The notes under the pieces are model-generated. The model was given only the letters and a program-made list of their open reading frames with translations. It was not told the DNA's origin and made no database searches. The translations under genes were made by a program, and so were the position numbers. This document shows positions 6,290 to 9,805 of a stretch of 9,805 nucleotides of DNA, in pieces. Source of the stretch: DP-36 sp036004365 (GTDB taxonomy: Bacteria > Desulfobacterota > Binatia > UBA9968); assembly GCA_036004365.1 (NCBI GenBank), contig DASYRN010000198.1, forward strand, positions 1 through 9,805, in the 5' to 3' direction. Position 1 is the stretch's first letter. Each line of letters opens with the position of its first letter.

Positions 6290-7504
6290 TTGGACGAAAC
6301 CCTAGCACACGAAAGAGAAGCTGCGGCCGCCACTCAAGGATCGTTTCTCGAAGTTCTGCGGGTGGCCACTCGGCTGGGACTGACTTCTTTCGGTGGACCG
6401 ATAGCCCATCTCGGCTATTTTCACGACGAATATGTGGTCCGGAGAAAGTGGCTCGACGAACGGACCTATGCCGATCTCGTGGCGCTTTGCCAGTTCCTTC
6501 CGGGTCCGGCGAGCAGCCAGGTGGGCATCGCGATCGGAATTGCGCGCGCGGGTCTTCCGGGGGCGCTCGCAGCCTGGCTCGGCTTCACTTTACCGTCGAC
6601 GCTTGCTCTTATTGCATTTGCCTTCGGTGTCAGTGCTCTTGGAGGGTCGGCTGAGACCGGATGGTTACATGGATTGAAAGTGGTCGCGGTTGCCGTCGTA
6701 GCCCAGGCGGTGTGGAGTATGGCTCGCACTCTTTGTCCCGACCGTGAACGTGCGACCCTTGCCATCTTGGCAGCCATCGTCACTTTGGCATGGGCCAGCG
6801 CGTCCGGCCAGGTGCTATCGATAGTGGCGGCAGGTTTGATTGGGTGGCGATTTTTTCCCGGGTCGGACGTTACTTCAACCTCTCACATGCGTTTTCCAAT
6901 CGGAAGACGTTTAGCTATAGCCGCATGGATTGTTTTTTTCGTGCTTCTGCTGGGATTACCGGTCCTGCGCTCAGTGGTTCCCAGCCACGCGTTGGAGGTA
7001 TTTGACAGCTTCTTCCGTGTCGGCTCGCTGGTTTTTGGTGGCGGGCACGTCGTGTTGCCCTTGCTTCAAGCAGAAGTTGTGGGCCCCGGGTGGGTGACGG
7101 ACGAACAATTTGTTGCGGGCTACGGAGCGGCGCAAGCCGTGCCCGGGCCGCTTTTCACATTCGCGGCATATTTGGGGGCAGTGATGGATGGTTGGAGCGG
7201 TGCGCTCCTGACTCTTGTCGCGATCTTCTTGCCGTCGTTCCTGCTTGTGATCGGCGCGCTGCCGTTCTGGGATCTCTTGCGGTCTAAGTCGAGCTTTCAG
7301 TCTGCTTTGACGGGAATTAACGCGGCGGTTGTCGGCCTGCTGCTGGCCGCGCTGTACCACCCGGTCTGGACAAGTGCGATCCACACTCCGGCTGACTTCG
7401 GGCTTGGACTGGTTGCTTTCGGGCTGCTTGTACTTTGGAAATGGCCACCATGGCTCGTGGTGTTGCTCACCGCTATTGGGGGAGAGATGCTGGCTCGAAT
7501 CTGA
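6290..7504 (+). CDS. chrA: Chromate efflux transporter ChrA (full-length CHR protein)
   Basis: This 404-residue integral membrane protein is a complete two-domain CHR family transporter, of the type that exports chromate from the cytoplasm using the proton-motive force. Each half carries the family signatures. The N-half has SFGGPIAHLGYF (33-44) and FLPGPASSQVG (69-79). The C-half has FGGGHVVLPLLQ (from residue 249) and VPGPLFTFAAYLG. These are canonical for ChrA. The start is TTG at 6290 behind a GAGGA site; the first 16 residues are a hydrophilic, alanine-rich leader outside the family core, so a slightly later start is possible. The gene follows the split CHR pair by 100 bp on the same strand and may share its transcript. 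It is convergent with chrB, with only 27 bp between the stops, and no terminator is visible there. Neighbouring chrB strongly supports chromate as the substrate. Confidence 0.93.
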   Translation: MDETLAHEREAAAATQGSFLEVLRVATRLGLTSFGGPIAHLGYFHDEYVVRRKWLDERTYADLVALCQFLPGPASSQVGIAIGIARAGLPGALAAWLGFTLPSTLALIAFAFGVSALGGSAETGWLHGLKVVAVAVVAQAVWSMARTLCPDRERATLAILAAIVTLAWASASGQVLSIVAAGLIGWRFFPGSDVTSTSHMRFPIGRRLAIAAWIVFFVLLLGLPVLRSVVPSHALEVFDSFFRVGSLVFGGGHVVLPLLQAEVVGPGWVTDEQFVAGYGAAQAVPGPLFTFAAYLGAVMDGWSGALLTLVAIFLPSFLLVIGALPFWDLLRSKSSFQSALTGINAAVVGLLLAALYHPVWTSAIHTPADFGLGLVAFGLLVLWKWPPWLVVLLTAIGGEMLARI

Positions 7505-7531
7505 CTTCGGTTAAAGGGTCCTAATCATCCG

Positions 7532-8512
7532 TCAATTACGTTTCCTCTTGAAATATTCGTATAGGTCGTCGAATATGGCAGAGGCCCGGGAGAGGCGCGT
7601 TTCATCGTCTTTGTGGCCCATGGCGATTCCAGCGATAAGCCTGTCGATCCCTGTGGTCTCTTGCCTGCCAAATTTTGAGTCTTTGAGATCTATCTCATGA
7701 ACAATCTCCGCAATCGGTTGCAAAGCCAGATCGTGGAGCCCTAGTCGATCAAGAAAAACTTCGAAGGTGCAGCGATCTCCTTCATGCGTGAATTCAGCTT
7801 CAAACATGTCGAAGCGCAACTCACCTGATTCCGGTCTGTAGCCCTTAGCCGGAACAAACTTAAAGCGAGCATTGGAATCGATAAAGCGGCAGATGAGCCA
7901 CCCGCTCGCCATTCTGTCGACATGAATGCCCTTTCTTGTAACCCAGGTGCGGCCACGTAGGTCATCTACACGAATCTTCGCCGGATTGGCGCTGCGCATT
8001 CCGGCAGCGATAGGGTGAAACCTTGCTTCAAGCTCGGATATCAGTCCTTGGGCAGCTTCCCGTCCAGGAGCACCAAAGAAGTCGATCGCCACTACCTCTG
8101 CAAGGCGTCGTCTCAGACGGTCTACCTCGATCTCACCTTGTGCTCGAAGCTCGTCTTCTGCCCTCCGGTTAGGCGGAAAAGACTTGGCAATCCGCCGCGC
8201 CTCTTCGCCAATCTCATGATAGTCCGAGCTTCGGGCTACCTGAAACAGCTCCTCAATCTGCTGATCTGAGAGCCCCTCGACAAATCGTGCCTCGCAAAGC
8301 GTGGCGTCTCCCCCGCCCTCCACGATTTCGCGCAGTGTCCACTGAAAATCCTCTTGCGCCTGGTCGCTCTTTGGCAGCACGTAAACGGAATTTTTCACCG
8401 CAACGGCGCCGAGCCTCTGAAGCCTACGCCAAATTTTGACCCTAAAGTAGTTGGGCTTCGGTGGGATCTGATGAATTAAGAGCAGCCAGCGCCCTTCTAT
8501 CGGTTCCTGCAT
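7532..8512 (-). CDS. chrB: Chromate resistance/regulatory protein ChrB
   Basis: This 326-residue protein has both domains of ChrB, a cytoplasmic protein that in chromate-resistance operons acts as a chromate-responsive regulator or accessory resistance factor. The N-terminal domain is seen as WLLLIHQIPPKPNYFRVKIW (9-28) and GAVAVKNSVYVLP (35-47), typical of the ChrB_N region. A charged linker rich in Arg and Glu covers about 100-170. The C-terminal ChrB_C domain begins with WVTRKGIHVDRMASGW (190-205), holding conserved His198 and Arg200, and continues with FTHEGDRCTFEVF (241-253) and HDLALQPIAEIVHEIDLKD (260-278). The ATG at 8512 lacks a good ribosome-binding site, but the N-terminal family block starts only eight residues later. 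It is divergent from a second chrA (124 bp between starts) and convergent with the first, so it is well placed to control both. Confidence 0.92.
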   Translation of the reverse strand: MQEPIEGRWLLLIHQIPPKPNYFRVKIWRRLQRLGAVAVKNSVYVLPKSDQAQEDFQWTLREIVEGGGDATLCEARFVEGLSDQQIEELFQVARSSDYHEIGEEARRIAKSFPPNRRAEDELRAQGEIEVDRLRRRLAEVVAIDFFGAPGREAAQGLISELEARFHPIAAGMRSANPAKIRVDDLRGRTWVTRKGIHVDRMASGWLICRFIDSNARFKFVPAKGYRPESGELRFDMFEAEFTHEGDRCTFEVFLDRLGLHDLALQPIAEIVHEIDLKDSKFGRQETTGIDRLIAGIAMGHKDDETRLSRASAIFDDLYEYFKRKRN

Positions 8513-8528
8513 AAAGTTTTTAGGTCTA

Positions 8529-8556
8529 TTGACAAAAGATACAGTTGTTATATGAG
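8529..8556 (+). promoter_or_regulatory. Candidate promoter of the rightmost chrA
   Basis: A perfect TTGACA (8529-8534) is followed after 16 bp by TATGAG (8551-8556), about 80 bp before the ATG at 8637. On the minus strand the same region gives TATAAC (8552-8547), a possible -10 box for chrB, so the two promoters would overlap. Assignment is by eye only. Confidence 0.35.
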
Positions 8557-8573
8557 AAGTTCAGTTGAGATAT
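8542..8573. promoter_or_regulatory. Tandem CAGTTGnnATAT direct repeat, possible ChrB operator
   Basis: CAGTTGTTATAT (8542-8553) and CAGTTGAGATAT (8562-8573) match at 10 of 12 positions with a period of exactly 20 bp, close to two helical turns. The first copy overlaps the predicted -10 regions of both divergent genes. This is the position and geometry expected of a repressor site, but no binding data can be read from sequence. Confidence 0.35.
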
Positions 8574-8636
8574 TTAACACAGACTCACAAGATAGTCGAT
8601 AGTGGTAGTCCCCGCAACGGTGAAAAAGGACCAGAC

Positions 8637-9805
8637 ATGGCGACGACAACGAAAGACGCGGATTTCGAGAGGAACTGGAAGAACATTGCCGCTAGTTTCT
8701 TGAAGGTGGGAGTCACTTACGGACAAATGTGGGGCGTCATGCAGGCCGAGCTCCAAGAAAAGCAGCAGTGGGTCTCCAAAGAACGTTTTGTTGAAGGGTT
8801 ATCGCTCGTTAATATGTTGCCGGGTGCCCCCGGTCCGCAACTTGCCATTATTTTGGGGTACGCTCGCGGTGGATGGTGGGGCGGGTTGCTGGCGGGTCTG
8901 TGTTTAGTGCTCCCCGCTTTCTTTATCCTGCTCGTGCTGACAATGGCCTACGCAACCCTGGGCGTCACACCGATCGGGCGCGGCGCGCTCTATGGCGTCG
9001 GACCTGTTGTCTTGGGCATCTTAGGGGTGGCGGCGTATCGCCTGGGAAAATCTACCGTGTGCACCATCCCCCAAACCATGATCGCCATCGGGGCGGTAGC
9101 CGCCGTGATCTGGACTTCCCTTGGGATTGCCGCGATCCTGTTGCTCGCGGGCGGCGTGGGACTGCTGCTTTTTCATTCCAAAAAGGTCGGTGCGGCTGTT
9201 CTCGTCTTGTTAACTGCCTTGCTCAGCATACTGCGGTTTACTCCGTGGTTTACGTCAGCCACCGTTACGGTAATGCCTCAAGGAACCCCGCTCTCGCCGA
9301 GCGTCACGGACATTGGTGTGTTCTTTTTCAAGGTCGGGGCGTTGACTTTCGGTGGTGGCTTGTCGATGATCGCCTTTATCCACGAGCAAGTGGTTAATCA
9401 GTTTCACTGGCTCACCCCGCAAGAGTTCATTGATGGGCTCGCGCTCGGCCAACTCACGCCTGGACCGATTTTGATGGTCGCGGCGTACGTTGGCTACAAA
9501 GTCGCCGGGATCGTTGGCGCCGCGTTCGCTGCCGCGGCGATTTTTTTGCCGGCGTTCATGATGATGTTGGCGATGATGCCCATGTTTGACCGCGTGAGGA
9601 CGCTGGTATGGACGAAAGCGGCGCTGCAAGGCATCGGACCGGCGTTGATCGGCGTGATCGCCGTCTCCCTTGCGCAAATGGCGCCGCATGCAGTTCCTGA
9701 CCCATTTGCAATCGCTGTGCTGATTGCGACCGTTATCGCCCTGTTGGTATGGCGATTCAGTGCATTCAAACTAATCATTGCCGGTTCAGTTTTCGGGGTG
9801 CTGCG
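8637..9805 (+). CDS. chrA: Chromate transporter ChrA, second full-length copy (3' end beyond window)
   Basis: The frame is open for 389 residues from the ATG at 8637 to the window edge without a stop, so nearly the whole CHR protein is present. AAGGA (8626-8630) lies 6 nt upstream of the start. The C-half is canonical: TFGGGLSMIAF (237-247) and LTPGPILMVAAYVGYKVAG (273-291). The N-half is divergent: where ChrA has FGGP it reads TYGQMWG (27-33), while LPGAPGPQ (61-68) keeps the second signature. Many hydrophobic segments indicate an integral membrane transporter. It is divergently transcribed from chrB across a short regulatory region, the classical chrB-chrA association, though in opposite orientation. 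It resembles the split CHR pair more than the other full-length ChrA in the TPGPIL and GY(K/R) segments. The substrate is probably chromate; the unusual N-half could mean altered affinity or another oxyanion. Confidence 0.9.
   Translation, partial: MATTTKDADFERNWKNIAASFLKVGVTYGQMWGVMQAELQEKQQWVSKERFVEGLSLVNMLPGAPGPQLAIILGYARGGWWGGLLAGLCLVLPAFFILLVLTMAYATLGVTPIGRGALYGVGPVVLGILGVAAYRLGKSTVCTIPQTMIAIGAVAAVIWTSLGIAAILLLAGGVGLLLFHSKKVGAAVLVLLTALLSILRFTPWFTSATVTVMPQGTPLSPSVTDIGVFFFKVGALTFGGGLSMIAFIHEQVVNQFHWLTPQEFIDGLALGQLTPGPILMVAAYVGYKVAGIVGAAFAAAAIFLPAFMMMLAMMPMFDRVRTLVWTKAALQGIGPALIGVIAVSLAQMAPHAVPDPFAIAVLIATVIALLVWRFSAFKLIIAGSVFGVL

Noticed and set aside
6971..7384. 137-residue minus-strand frame within chrA
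   Set aside because: It is rich in Arg and Gln with no motif and is fully antisense to a well-supported transporter gene.
7505..7531. Possible bidirectional terminator between the convergent chrA and chrB
   Set aside because: No stem-loop followed by a T-run can be seen in the 27 bp between the stops.
8873..9397. 174-residue plus-strand reading frame rich in Arg and Gly
   Set aside because: It is a shadow frame inside the rightmost chrA, whose own frame is open and carries family motifs.
9255..9778. Minus-strand reading frames of 144 and 94 residues
   Set aside because: They are antisense to the rightmost chrA and show low-complexity His/Arg or Ala composition with no recognisable domain.

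Overview
This 9.8 kb window is a dense bacterial chromosome or contig segment. It has short intergenic gaps, several 4-bp start/stop overlaps, mixed ATG, GTG and TTG starts, and Shine-Dalgarno-like sites in front of several genes. No rRNA, tRNA, CRISPR array, transposase or integrase is visible. The protein types and moderate-to-high GC suggest an uncultured soil or subsurface bacterium of the kind binned as Deltaproteobacteria, Binatota, Rokubacteria or Methylomirabilota. That is an impression from family resemblance, not a result of any search.

Left block (1-2410, minus strand). In transcription order there is a 404-residue iron-sulfur protein with two 4Fe-4S cysteine sets and two CCG domains. 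A 118-bp gap follows, filled by a 100-bp imperfect palindrome. Next comes a nucleoside phosphorylase family protein and, 7 bp later, a methylthioribose-1-phosphate isomerase (MtnA)-like protein cut by the window edge. A phosphorylase plus a sugar-1-phosphate isomerase is the logic of methylthioadenosine or 5'-deoxyadenosine salvage. Both proteins, however, deviate from textbook motifs (DMV instead of EME; TRAFGQ instead of RGAPAIG), so they may act on another substrate.

Middle (2411-2995). A small lipoprotein on the minus strand is divergent from a plus-strand operon, with 55 bp between their chosen starts.

Right block (2996-9805). The plus-strand operon holds a short-chain dehydrogenase/reductase, an MFS permease and two half-length CHR (chromate ion transporter) proteins (N-half then C-half), the last three joined by ATGA and GTGA overlaps. 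After 100 bp comes a full-length ChrA. A minus-strand chrB (chromate resistance or regulatory protein) converges on it, and divergent from chrB is another full-length ChrA that runs off the right edge. The window therefore carries four CHR genes making three transporters, plus ChrB. The chrB/chrA intergenic region has a tandem direct repeat with a 20-bp period that could be an operator. The expected output of this block is oxyanion (chromate, possibly sulfate-like) export under ChrB control. The roles of the SDR and MFS in it are unknown.
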